Assembly (NCBI GenBank): GCA_029936425.1
Contig: JAPYSU010000003.1
Location: 62,001 to 126,000 of the forward strand
From: Litorimonas sp.
Lineage (GTDB): Bacteria > Pseudomonadota > Alphaproteobacteria > Caulobacterales > Maricaulaceae
Direction: 5' to 3'
DNA length: 64,000 nt
The notes under the pieces are model-generated. The model worked only from the letters and a program-made list of their open reading frames with translations. It had not been told where the DNA came from and ran no database searches. This document shows positions 41,920 to 49,587 of the stretch, piece after piece. A program made the translations under genes and the position numbers. Numbering within the stretch: the first letter of the stretch is position 1; every line of letters starts with the position of its first letter.

Positions 41920-42843
41920 TTAGAACTCTAATTTTTTCAGTAATGGTCGTATTGTGCCGTAAGTTGAAAAAAATGCCTGTAGGTTTCCTGCGGATAGAGA
42001 TACCTCAGAAGCATCTATTACGATTAGAGTGGGCGTATCGATATTTGCTTTCGAGAATTTCTGAATACTTGCATCATCAAGAAACGGTAAAAATCCGGCC
42101 TCCCAGCCGTACTTCGAGCGCTCTTTCACAACTTTCAAAGCCAATCGACTTTTTCCGGCTCCCGCATCTCCCGATATTTGCCACCAGAGAAACGCGCGTT
42201 CATCATCAAGGAACTCGTTAAGTTCTTTGAATTCTGCCTTACGTCCTACGAAAGACGTATTTTCTTGAGAGAACTTCATCTCGACAGACGTCCAGATCTT
42301 ATGCTCCTCGCGTTCAGGGATCTCTAGCCCAAGTTGGTTTTTAACTTCATCGATTATAGAACTTTGAAGCTCTCCATTGATTTGCTGTAGGGCGTATCTT
42401 TTTGCCTCCTGAGTGCTTTTGAAATCATGCGTAGGTGTTGGTGCTAAGAATTTCTTTTTTTTATGCGATGACTCGTATTTGAGGTGCCATTCTTTAGCTT
42501 TCTCTCGAGACCTATAATAATACCATCCTAACATGGGTGGGAGCCAAGACTTGACACCGCGCAAGGTCTTTTTGTCTGTTTTTCGATATCCCAAATTCTG
42601 GATGATATTTCCTATCGAAGGCAATTTATCGATTTCAGAGTAAATGACGGATAAATCTGGCGCTAAAGTCAGAAGAATATTGTAAATGGAAAGCTCTTCA
42701 TATTCGTATTTATCCTGATCCAGCTTGGAGGCTCCCGGCTTAGTCGCAAGACGAACTAGGTTTTCTACAACTTCTTCAAGCGCACCTTTGTTCACAGCAT
42801 GTAAGGCTGTGACAATCTCTCTGTAATATGACAAATTGCTCAC
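41920..42843 (-). pseudogene. N-terminal and NTPase part of a frame-split STAND protein
   Basis: 307 residues. An unrecognised N-terminal region of about 190 residues (possible effector; Tyr/Lys-rich near residue 110) is followed by FVGRKAEFKELNEFLDD and the P-loop WQISGDAGAGKSRLAL near residue 225, then Walker B PTLIVIDAS. The frame stops 20 residues later, too early for an NTPase module. Removing the stop by a -1 shift at AAAAAA lets it run into the next frame. STAND ATPases with TPR sensors include bacterial immune receptors (Avs-like). It may be a broken gene, a programmed frameshift or a base-call error in the homopolymer. Confidence 0.7.
41932..41937 (-). other. Frameshift site: run of six A in the STAND gene
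   Basis: On the coding strand the sequence is CTG AAA AAA TTA GAG TTC TAA. Slipping back one base after the second AAA gives ATT AGA GTT CTA and an open frame of more than 640 codons. The A-run is the classic slip context for -1 frameshifting and also for indel errors. Confidence 0.7.
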
Positions 42844-42892
42844 TCGTTGGTTTTAGCAAGAAAACGATTTTTAGCAATTTATAGATTAACCA

Positions 42893-43369
42893 TTATCGAT
42901 CTAGTGCGAGCATTACAGAGTTTGGTGCTTTAAGCTCAGCTTCGGTTGGATCGTTATAATCGTCTGACCCACGTAAGGTGATGCTAGAATCGTATCCACT
43001 GTCACGCGCCATCCAACGGACTTCATTTGAAGTGAGCTGGCGAGCTGACGGATCAATTTTTTGCGTGACTTTTACCTGCCCTTTATCGTCATACCAAACC
43101 ATACGTGGATTTTCAGGGTCGTAATATATCTCTACAGGGTGGGTAAATTCATTAGGGCTGAAGCTTCCATCAGGATCGGGCCATGCTTCGTATAGCTTAG
43201 AAAAATTATCGTAATCATAGACCGTAATCGCCGGTAAATCCAAAGGACGTGCAAAGTTTCCATCTTTATCTCGCCAGACTTCGATGGTTACTCCTGAATT
43301 GTTCTTTCCGAAAATATCTAAATCCTTCCGATAGATTACAGTTACGCTAAAGTCTCCTGTGTCACTCAT
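42893..43369 (-). CDS. Uncharacterised acidic protein upstream of the STAND gene
   Basis: 158 residues, Asp-rich and beta-like (VYDYDNFSKLYEAWPDPDG, YYDPENPRMVWYDDKG). Two DPDG/DPEN-type turns could bind calcium, but no family is recognised and no signal peptide is present. It is transcribed in the same direction as the split STAND gene with 49 bases between them, so it may be a partner of that system. Its own 5' side faces the G-rich tract at 43474-43512 and the divergent transfer operon. Confidence 0.6.
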   Translation of the reverse strand: MSDTGDFSVTVIYRKDLDIFGKNNSGVTIEVWRDKDGNFARPLDLPAITVYDYDNFSKLYEAWPDPDGSFSPNEFTHPVEIYYDPENPRMVWYDDKGQVKVTQKIDPSARQLTSNEVRWMARDSGYDSSITLRGSDDYNDPTEAELKAPNSVMLALDR

Positions 43370-43473
43370 TGCCCCTCATGATTTAAGTTCCAATAAAGTT
43401 ATAGTATCACATTCTGCCTTTGACGCGCAATTTCTATAATTATTGCATAAAGGAGTGTGTTTTTCGCTAGTGC

Positions 43474-43512
43474 GGGGGGGCGTGCGGGGGGTGCGGGGGC
43501 TTGCGTGCGGGG
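43474..43512 (+). repeat. G-quadruplex-forming tract (four GTGC-GGGG units)
   Basis: Four runs of 7, 6, 5 and 4 G are separated by loops CGTGC, TGC and CTTGCGTGC. Each run follows GTGC, so the tract is also a degenerate tandem repeat. It lies 50 bases upstream of the start of the coupling-protein operon and between two divergent genes. Confidence 0.8.
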
Positions 43513-43522
43513 AGTCCAGTTT

Positions 43523-43539
43523 TTCAGGTTTGTCCTGAA
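43523..43539 (+). promoter_or_regulatory. Leader hairpin just before the 43562 gene
   Basis: TTCAGG and CCTGAA pair around five bases, 12 bases before the AGGAGGA ribosome-binding site of the next gene. Together with the adjacent G-rich tract it could influence translation of the operon. No T-run follows. Confidence 0.45.
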
Positions 43540-43561
43540 GAAAATTTCTCAGGAGGAAATC

Positions 43562-44611
43562 ATGAGGCGCGACAACCCGCAATCCACCCGGAGTATAAAG
43601 GAACATTTCCAACTTCCGCCGACTATCACTCAACAACTCAAAATGCAGTTGGCGAATACTGATGACCGTGAGCCGATCATTGAAAAGGGCGTCAACACCG
43701 CGGTCACGGAATTCCGCAAAATCCATCCGCGTCCCGTTTCCAAAAGCGAAATCAAAGAAGCCAAAAATCTGGCCAAGCTCCAACGCAAGCGCCTCAATGA
43801 ATTGATCGAGAAGCGTTCCCGAACGCACGATTACATACGGATTTATCAGACAGCGCCATTCAAATCCCGCTCGCCATTTGAGCGGTTCATGGGCAGCGTC
43901 TCTTTGATAACGCTTACAGGGGCGATGCTAACCATCCCGACTGTCGCGGCTGTTACAATCTCCGAGACAGACAAGTTCGCATTCATACGAGATTTCCCGG
44001 CGCTCGCATTCATGTTTGGACTAGCACCGTTCGCCGGTGTTTTAAGCGCGGTCTCCATACGGGACACATTCTCGTCTGACGGCGCTCGCAATGCGTTTGA
44101 CCGTTTGCTTCTACTGGCGACCATCTTCTCTTTGTTTGTATGGGCCATACTAGCCGCACTTATGGCATACCCGATTGGTGGCGAGTTCTCACTGACTGAC
44201 GGCTTTGATGCCGAGACAACAAGCGGCGGATTCTCATTTGGCGTATCTCCAGCGATCCTGCTGATCTGGACAGTGGTTCTTGATATATGCGCCGCGCCGA
44301 GCCTGCATACGATTGCCGAGAAGAAACTCTTTCCCAAACGCTATGTCGGCACCGAGCCTAACCCGGAAGCGGCCTATTTGGATAAAGTCGTCATTCCCAA
44401 GGCCCGTAAAGACCTCGACGCTGCAGAAGAAAAGCTGACCGCGCTTCGCAACGCACGCCGATCTCACAAATATGCCGAACAGGCCGCGATCCAGCGTGTG
44501 CTGACAGAGCTTGAAACAGTGCCTGCAGATATTCGCTTCGCCAAGTCCCGCGCCGTCGCGAGCCTGTTTGATGCGCCTGATTTCCCCTCAACCTCAGAAA
44601 CTGGAGACTAA
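43562..44611 (+). CDS. Membrane protein, first gene of the coupling-protein operon
   Basis: About 349 residues from ATG 43562, which has a strong AGGAGGAA upstream; an open frame extends further into the G-rich tract and is unlikely to be translated. Residues 1-105 are soluble and basic, with a possible DNA-binding helical part (SKSEIKEAKNLAKLQRKRLN). Four hydrophobic segments follow between about 125 and 255, including SLITLTGAMLTIPTVAAV and LLLLATIFSLFVWAILAAL. The last 90 residues form a charged coiled coil. No family recognised. Its stop is one base before the next ATG, and the operon leads to the VirD4-like protein, so a role in DNA transfer is likely. Confidence 0.7.
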   Translation: MRRDNPQSTRSIKEHFQLPPTITQQLKMQLANTDDREPIIEKGVNTAVTEFRKIHPRPVSKSEIKEAKNLAKLQRKRLNELIEKRSRTHDYIRIYQTAPFKSRSPFERFMGSVSLITLTGAMLTIPTVAAVTISETDKFAFIRDFPALAFMFGLAPFAGVLSAVSIRDTFSSDGARNAFDRLLLLATIFSLFVWAILAALMAYPIGGEFSLTDGFDAETTSGGFSFGVSPAILLIWTVVLDICAAPSLHTIAEKKLFPKRYVGTEPNPEAAYLDKVVIPKARKDLDAAEEKLTALRNARRSHKYAEQAAIQRVLTELETVPADIRFAKSRAVASLFDAPDFPSTSETGD

Positions 44612-44612
44612 C

Positions 44613-45902
44613 ATGAAACATCTCATTCTTACGACGGCACTGGTTCTGCCATGCGCGGCTTATAGTGCCGAAGCGCAAACACCGGACACGACTTCCGCTG
44701 ATATTTACTTGGCCTTGCCGTCACAGAATATCGGTCTCGACAAACAACTCATTCGCATAGCGATTACGGGTTTTGAGCAAGCCGGGCCGGGGCAAAGCCT
44801 GCGGGTCATGGATGTTTCCACTGGTGAGTCGGTCATATCATTTTCGGTCGAAGATAAGCGCCGCTTTGAGTCACAAAAGTTTAAGGCCAAAAAATATGCA
44901 TCTGAGCTGACAAAATTGCAGACATTCGTTCGTGAAACGAACGCCTTTGATACCATCGATTACACGGCATTTGACTCAGATATCCCGACGACCTTGCGTG
45001 CTGTCGGAACTATTCGGGCTGGCTCCAATCGTCCAGCCAGACTGCTGATTTTAGGCGCTGGCCTACAAATGAATTCCGATCAACCGACCAGCTCAATGTA
45101 TGTGGGCGGGCGGGCCATGGTGCCAAGCGATACACTCCTGACAGGTTCGCTTTTTACATCACCATACGGGCTTGAAGATAACCACGATTATCTTACCGGC
45201 GTCGATATTCATTTCTGTGCAGTGCTTCCTAAACCGCTCAACGCCTATGAGGTTCAAGAGGTAGGACGCATCTGGGGGCATTATATCAAGTTGCGTGGGG
45301 GAAATCTCTCGCTGTTCACCACAGATATTAATTTGTGCGTCGAGTCGTTCGCCAAAGGCGACTGCGCTCCTATGGAACTGCGCCCGCTGGACGGTAAGAT
45401 CGAACCGGCGATGATCGCGGCGGATAAATCCGGCAAGCTAAAAACCATCACGGTTACTGAAGCCGAGGAGCACCGCGCCGAGATCGCCAAGCTGAAAGCG
45501 GAACGCGATGCGGCAAAAGCTGATGCGGAGGCGGCACGCAACGACTTCGATGCGGCTCTTGCTGAACTGCAAGAAGAGAAGGCAATTTTCAAAACACAGA
45601 ATGACTTAGACGGCGTTGTCACGTTCGCACGGTTTACCTCAGTGCCACATCCAACACGTTCAGAGACAAGTGTCATGACTGGGGTACAGTATTACCGGGA
45701 CTCCTACCCAGCTTATGATTCAGCATGGTGCTATTATAATCGTTCAAATCGTCAGCAGGCCAGTATCCGGGTCGATGTCGGTAAGAAAGATGCTGGAAAA
45801 GCTATCGAATGGTATGGCGTCTCGCGATCAGTCTTGTCCCAAATCGGTCTGCGTCAGTCTGATCATACTGCGGCTCAAACCGCCTGCCGTTTTCCCGAAT
45901 AG
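44613..45902 (+). CDS. Exported coiled-coil protein of the transfer operon
   Basis: About 429 residues from ATG 44613 (TAACATG junction with the previous gene). A signal peptide is clear: MKHLILTTALVLPCAAYSAE. The mature part has a globular N-terminal 260 residues of unknown fold (RITGFEQ-like start, four Cys later), an Ala/Glu/Lys coiled coil at about 280-330 (EIAKLKAERDAAKADAEA) and a small C-terminal domain with two Cys and many Tyr. It probably lies in the periplasm. It overlaps the GTG of the coupling protein by one base, so it is likely part of the DNA export apparatus or its surface exclusion. No known conjugation family is recognised. Confidence 0.7.
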   Translation: MKHLILTTALVLPCAAYSAEAQTPDTTSADIYLALPSQNIGLDKQLIRIAITGFEQAGPGQSLRVMDVSTGESVISFSVEDKRRFESQKFKAKKYASELTKLQTFVRETNAFDTIDYTAFDSDIPTTLRAVGTIRAGSNRPARLLILGAGLQMNSDQPTSSMYVGGRAMVPSDTLLTGSLFTSPYGLEDNHDYLTGVDIHFCAVLPKPLNAYEVQEVGRIWGHYIKLRGGNLSLFTTDINLCVESFAKGDCAPMELRPLDGKIEPAMIAADKSGKLKTITVTEAEEHRAEIAKLKAERDAAKADAEAARNDFDAALAELQEEKAIFKTQNDLDGVVTFARFTSVPHPTRSETSVMTGVQYYRDSYPAYDSAWCYYNRSNRQQASIRVDVGKKDAGKAIEWYGVSRSVLSQIGLRQSDHTAAQTACRFPE

Positions 45903-47770
45903 TGGCTGTACAATCTAGACATAACAGGGCCGGGTATTCCGGCCCCATCATTCTGGCCACGCTTGGCACGGCGATCCTGCTTTCTGCACCGCCGGTCTAT
46001 GAAGGCGGATATGATTTGGGTCAGGTTACGGCCTCTGTCTGCTATATGGCCAGCCTCCCGCGTCTGGGCGTGTTCGCCTTGCGCAAGCTGGCCAGCAAGA
46101 TTGAGCTTGCTGAGGCTGGAATTGTTACCGGCCTTAAAGGCACGGCGCGGTGGGCCACCTCGCTCAAAGACTTTGGAGGCGAATATCTCAAAGCCTCATT
46201 ATTCAAGACTGGCCATGGCAGCTATTGGGGAACGCTCAAGCGCGGGTTTCTGGGATTTGGGTGCCGCGCAATATTTCTCAAATCGGTCGCTGTCAGCCTA
46301 ATCGTCGGAACAACGGGTAGCGGCAAAAATGTGCGTCATAGCGATATTCAACTGCTGGCCATTCCCGGCTCCAAAATTCATATCGATTTCAAAGAAGAAG
46401 ACACAGTAAAATATTATAAAGTTTTGATTGCGCTTGGTTATGACGTCAAAATCCTGAATTTCGGCGGTCAGTTTGAAGACCGGATCGAGATTTCAGACAG
46501 CTACAATTACCTCGCTGTCATCACCGCGAATTTCATGCGCCCCGGCGGCATTCTTGATGTCGACCTTGATGCAAGACAGCATGCCAACATCATCGTACCA
46601 GAGCCGGATAAGGGCGGAGAAAACACTTTCTTTCGCAACGGCTCGCGTGACCTGATCGTTTTCGCCATCCATCTGACATGTATTACCGAAGGGCCAAACG
46701 CCAATTACGCAGATGTTGTCGCGCTCCTTCAAGACCGCGACCGATTGCTGTCTTATGCCGAATGGGCATGTGGACGCCTCAAACAAGAGGACGGATCACT
46801 AGCTAGGCTCCCAATTTATGACGGCGCATGGGCCGCCAATCATACACCCGATCAAATGGCGCGGTATGAAAGGCTTCTATCCAGATTAGGCGCGTCCGTT
46901 GTCGAACTGATGACTAAGCCGGATGCCAAATATTTTGAGAGTTTTTTGCAAGGCGTGTTGGGCGAGATGTCGAGCATGCATGAAGCGACAACCGCTTATG
47001 ACAAGGAATGCAAGAGCACCTTCACATTCGGTGAACTGAAAGCCCCCGATAAGGACACAATAGCTATCATCATCCCCGACAATACGCGCCCTGAGGCTAA
47101 TGAAAAGCGTATGGAGCTATTGTTTGAGAACGCTAAAATTGAGCTTGTGCGCCACCCTAACAAGTCCAAGCGCGTCACCTGTATTTTGCAGGAGGTCAAT
47201 AACTTTAAATTCCCAAAGCTCATGAACTTCGTAAGCTGGTGTCGGGCCTACGGCATATCGCTCATGCTCTATACCCAGTCACTCCGCGCCTTCGCCGCGC
47301 AGTACTCGGATGACGGCTTATCATCGATACTTAGCGAATCTCAGATCAAATTATTTCTGCCATCTTTGAGAGAAAACTCCACTCAAGACATGATTGAGAA
47401 AATGCTCGGCCAGATGTCTTATATGCTCCTTAATCACAGCGGAAAGCGCAAAGGCGATAATGGCCTTGATGGTTATAGCTATTCTGAAGAGGCGAAGGCG
47501 CTTCTTCCTGCCGATAAAATCCGCCAACTGCGGAATCGCGGAATATTATTCTCAGGCAATTCACCACCGGCACTGGTGCGCTTGCCATCGATTGCGGCTA
47601 TCTGGCCGCTACGTAGCTGGCAGGAAATATCTCCATTTTTCAACAAGCTTTACCGTGAGCGGATTTCCCTCTTTCTTATTCGTTATGCGCCGTGGATGCC
47701 CTCCGCTTTTTTCGCGACCCGCAAACGCCGCAAGCAACTTGCCGACTATCAGAAAAGGAAAGCCTCGTGA
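45902..47770 (+). CDS. VirD4/TraG-like type IV coupling protein
   Basis: 622 residues with a GTG start sharing a base with the preceding TAG. Two N-terminal hydrophobic segments (PIILATLGTAILLSA and around residue 40) anchor it. The P-loop VGTTGSGKNVRHSDIQ and following IPGSKIHIDFKEE match the TraG/VirD4 layout (GSGKG...DPKGE). The second ATPase motif reads CILQEVNNF where LLDEF is usual, so the Walker B Asp is replaced by Gln. The late QSLRAFAAQY motif is the normal coupling-protein end. It brings the relaxase-DNA complex to a secretion channel. The element lacks recognisable channel genes, so it likely uses one in trans. Confidence 0.82.
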   Translation: MAVQSRHNRAGYSGPIILATLGTAILLSAPPVYEGGYDLGQVTASVCYMASLPRLGVFALRKLASKIELAEAGIVTGLKGTARWATSLKDFGGEYLKASLFKTGHGSYWGTLKRGFLGFGCRAIFLKSVAVSLIVGTTGSGKNVRHSDIQLLAIPGSKIHIDFKEEDTVKYYKVLIALGYDVKILNFGGQFEDRIEISDSYNYLAVITANFMRPGGILDVDLDARQHANIIVPEPDKGGENTFFRNGSRDLIVFAIHLTCITEGPNANYADVVALLQDRDRLLSYAEWACGRLKQEDGSLARLPIYDGAWAANHTPDQMARYERLLSRLGASVVELMTKPDAKYFESFLQGVLGEMSSMHEATTAYDKECKSTFTFGELKAPDKDTIAIIIPDNTRPEANEKRMELLFENAKIELVRHPNKSKRVTCILQEVNNFKFPKLMNFVSWCRAYGISLMLYTQSLRAFAAQYSDDGLSSILSESQIKLFLPSLRENSTQDMIEKMLGQMSYMLLNHSGKRKGDNGLDGYSYSEEAKALLPADKIRQLRNRGILFSGNSPPALVRLPSIAAIWPLRSWQEISPFFNKLYRERISLFLIRYAPWMPSAFFATRKRRKQLADYQKRKAS

Positions 47771-48021
47771 GCGCCCTAAAACTGCCCTTATGGTATATGG
47801 CTAAAGCCTTACGCTATACCGCGTTTTTATTAGAGAACTGGCTCTTGCTCTTATTCATGGTCTGCATGCTCTCGCCTGTAAGCCCGCATATCCGTCTGCC
47901 TAATAATATATTCCCGATATGCGCCTATCTCGGTTCCCACGGGATTATCTATCTCTCATCACATAACTGCCCCGTGCTGATGTTGATCGACACGAGAGAA
48001 CATGAGGGGCTGTTATGGTAG
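47767..48021 (+). CDS. Small membrane protein coupled to the coupling protein gene
   Basis: 84 residues from GTG 47767, overlapping the coupling-protein stop by four bases (GTGA). One long hydrophobic segment LLENWLLLLFMVCMLS is followed by a second weaker one (NIFPICAYLGSHGIIYLSS) and two Cys. No family recognised. The overlap on both sides (also seven bases with the next gene) shows it belongs to the transfer operon; a helper of the coupling protein in the membrane is plausible. Confidence 0.65.
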   Translation: MSALKLPLWYMAKALRYTAFLLENWLLLLFMVCMLSPVSPHIRLPNNIFPICAYLGSHGIIYLSSHNCPVLMLIDTREHEGLLW

Positions 48022-48392
48022 GCCGTGCTCACACCGTTCATACAGCGACGCAGGGCGGCCTCGGCTCGGCGAGTAGTGCGGCCAACCGTTTGCACGGCTC
48101 GTGGCTTAGCCCCAAGGCTCAGGCCATTGTCGATAGGCTCAAAGTTCACCGCTCATTTGATGACGCCCGTGATCCGCTTATAGCTCGCCAGCTCCAGGAT
48201 TTGGATAAGGCGCAAGCGCAAGACCAGTCGGGCGGGGATAGTGCAGGACATAATCAAACCCACAGTGACGGGCTAAAAGCCCAAGCCGAAGCGGCTCTGG
48301 CAAATAGACCCAAAGCTGAACCGACCCATACATCACAGACACACACGCAAAAACATCCGGCTCCCCGCCGCTATTACGGGCCAAGCCTGTGA
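48015..48392 (+). CDS. Small polar protein of the transfer operon
   Basis: 125 residues, no family recognised. A short ordered N-terminal part (GLGSASSAANRLHGSWLSP, then KAQAIVDRLKVHRSFDDARD) is followed by a Gln/His/Thr/Pro-rich disordered tail ending RRYYGPSL. It overlaps the previous gene by seven bases. It may be a small DNA-binding accessory of transfer; nothing in the sequence proves it. Confidence 0.55.
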   Translation: MVGRAHTVHTATQGGLGSASSAANRLHGSWLSPKAQAIVDRLKVHRSFDDARDPLIARQLQDLDKAQAQDQSGGDSAGHNQTHSDGLKAQAEAALANRPKAEPTHTSQTHTQKHPAPRRYYGPSL

Positions 48393-48431
48393 GACCAGTT
48401 TCACCCCACCACTCAAATCAAGGAGTTCATC

Positions 48432-48839
48432 ATGAGTGACACACAAACCAACACAATCAATAGCCCAATATGGAAGCGCAATATCGGCGCAGTCAATGTC
48501 GCCGTCTGGGAACAACAACCAACGAAGGGCAATCCGTTTTACACGGTTTCCTTCGGCAAAACCTATAAAGACCGCGAAACCGGCCAAGTCAGAGAGTCCC
48601 GCTCATTCACTCAAGCGGACATGAACCAACTTCCTGTGCTGATTAACGAGGCCAATCACAAGATTGGCCTGCTCATGGAAGCTCAGAGGCTACACGCACA
48701 GGATCAAACGCCCGCGCAAGATACCGGACTGCAAACCCAACGGGATCAGGTCATGCAAAGCGCCAAAGCCGCCAAGGCCAACGGCGTGACGCAGGAGCAA
48801 AACCAGACCCAGACGCAATCTCACACTCACGAGATGTAA
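48432..48839 (+). CDS. Small protein, paralogue-like to the 48932 gene (nucleic-acid-binding-like)
   Basis: 135 residues. The N-terminal 75 residues form a beta-rich unit: IWKRNIGAVNVAVWEQQ, FYTVSFGKTYKDRETGQVRE, then SRSFTQADMNQLPVLINEA. The rest is Gln-rich and disordered. The same order of strands and the S-F-x-x-x-D-M/L-x-x-L pattern recur in the next small gene, so the two probably share a fold. Such proteins are frequent near transfer genes in alphaproteobacterial elements and may bind single-stranded DNA; that is inference from context. A good AAGGAG ribosome-binding site precedes the ATG. Confidence 0.65.
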   Translation: MSDTQTNTINSPIWKRNIGAVNVAVWEQQPTKGNPFYTVSFGKTYKDRETGQVRESRSFTQADMNQLPVLINEANHKIGLLMEAQRLHAQDQTPAQDTGLQTQRDQVMQSAKAAKANGVTQEQNQTQTQSHTHEM

Positions 48840-48854
48840 CGGATGTCTCTCTAA

Positions 48855-48892
48855 TTGACAGTTGGGGTAAAATAGGACAATGTTCCTATTTT
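48855..48892 (+). promoter_or_regulatory. Putative promoter with 9-bp inverted repeat operator
   Basis: TTGACA at 48855-48860 is a perfect -35 box. A 9-bp perfect inverted repeat AAAATAGGA...TCCTATTTT (48869-48877 and 48884-48892) overlaps the position of the -10, and GTTCCTA is repeated at 48882-48888 and 48893-48899. The layout suggests a repressor-controlled promoter for the small gene and recombinase cluster. Confidence 0.5.
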
Positions 48893-48931
48893 GTTCCTAA
48901 CTAACATGGAGATATTTATAAGGAGATTACA

Positions 48932-49243
48932 ATGTCAAATACTAAAGCAACCAATGCGAACACCCCCGTTTACACCATCCGCGACCACTCTGTGGTCGGA
49001 AGGCTGTGGAATAACAAAACCAAAGACGGGCGGGATCGCCTCTCAGCCACATTTGCCCGCACCTACATGGATGATGAAGGCAAGTTCCATGAAAGCGCCA
49101 GCTTTTATGATGCCGATATGCTTCGTCTGCAAAAGGTCATAGACCGCCTCTACTTCGCCAGAACCCGCTTGGAAGAAGAGGCAAAAGCCAAGCGTAAAAA
49201 CGTTACGCAAGACCAACTCCGACAAGATTCAGGCGTTTCGTGA
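48932..49243 (+). CDS. Small protein, second of a related pair
   Basis: 103 residues. After a short polar start it has YTIRDHSVVGRLWNNKTKDG, RLSATFARTYMDDEGKFHES and ASFYDADMLRLQKVIDRLY, which parallels the 48432 product strand by strand. The tail is a Lys/Arg/Glu helix. AAGGAG lies a few bases before the ATG. The last base of its stop codon begins the ATG of the next gene (TGATG), linking it to the recombinase operon. Function unknown; ssDNA binding is a guess from its place. Confidence 0.65.
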   Translation: MSNTKATNANTPVYTIRDHSVVGRLWNNKTKDGRDRLSATFARTYMDDEGKFHESASFYDADMLRLQKVIDRLYFARTRLEEEAKAKRKNVTQDQLRQDSGVS

Positions 49244-49587
49244 TGGCAGATGATGAAATCACCAAACCAGCGCTATATTTCGATTTGGAGTATTTTGACG
49301 GCATCTTAAACCGGCCTGACCTTCCAGCAGACTTGCGCCGTGAAGCCCTAGAAGTTTTATGGCATCTGATTGCCATGTGCATTGATGTTGGGTGGGGAGT
49401 TCACCCTTTACCGGAAACAACGAGTTCTCACCAAGAACGCGGCAGTGGAAAACTCCCAATTTCTAAGGGACATGCGTCCTCACATCGCCAAAATGTGCTA
49501 TCTTGTGATCATCAAATACTAATGGAATGCTTTGCCGAGACCTCTGGTCTTGGTGAACCGCAATCGGAAAGGACCGCAAGCTCATGA
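49243..49587 (+). CDS. Small protein directly upstream of the recombinase
   Basis: About 114 residues. The N-terminal half is conserved-looking and acidic (DLEYFDGILNRPDLPADLR, ALEVLWHLIAMCIDVGWGVHP), the C-terminal half polar and rich in Ser, His and Cys. It overlaps the previous stop by one base and its own stop overlaps the recombinase ATG (ATGA), so it is translated with the recombinase. A directionality or accessory factor for the recombinase is a natural idea but there is no HTH to support it. Confidence 0.65.
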   Translation: MADDEITKPALYFDLEYFDGILNRPDLPADLRREALEVLWHLIAMCIDVGWGVHPLPETTSSHQERGSGKLPISKGHASSHRQNVLSCDHQILMECFAETSGLGEPQSERTASS

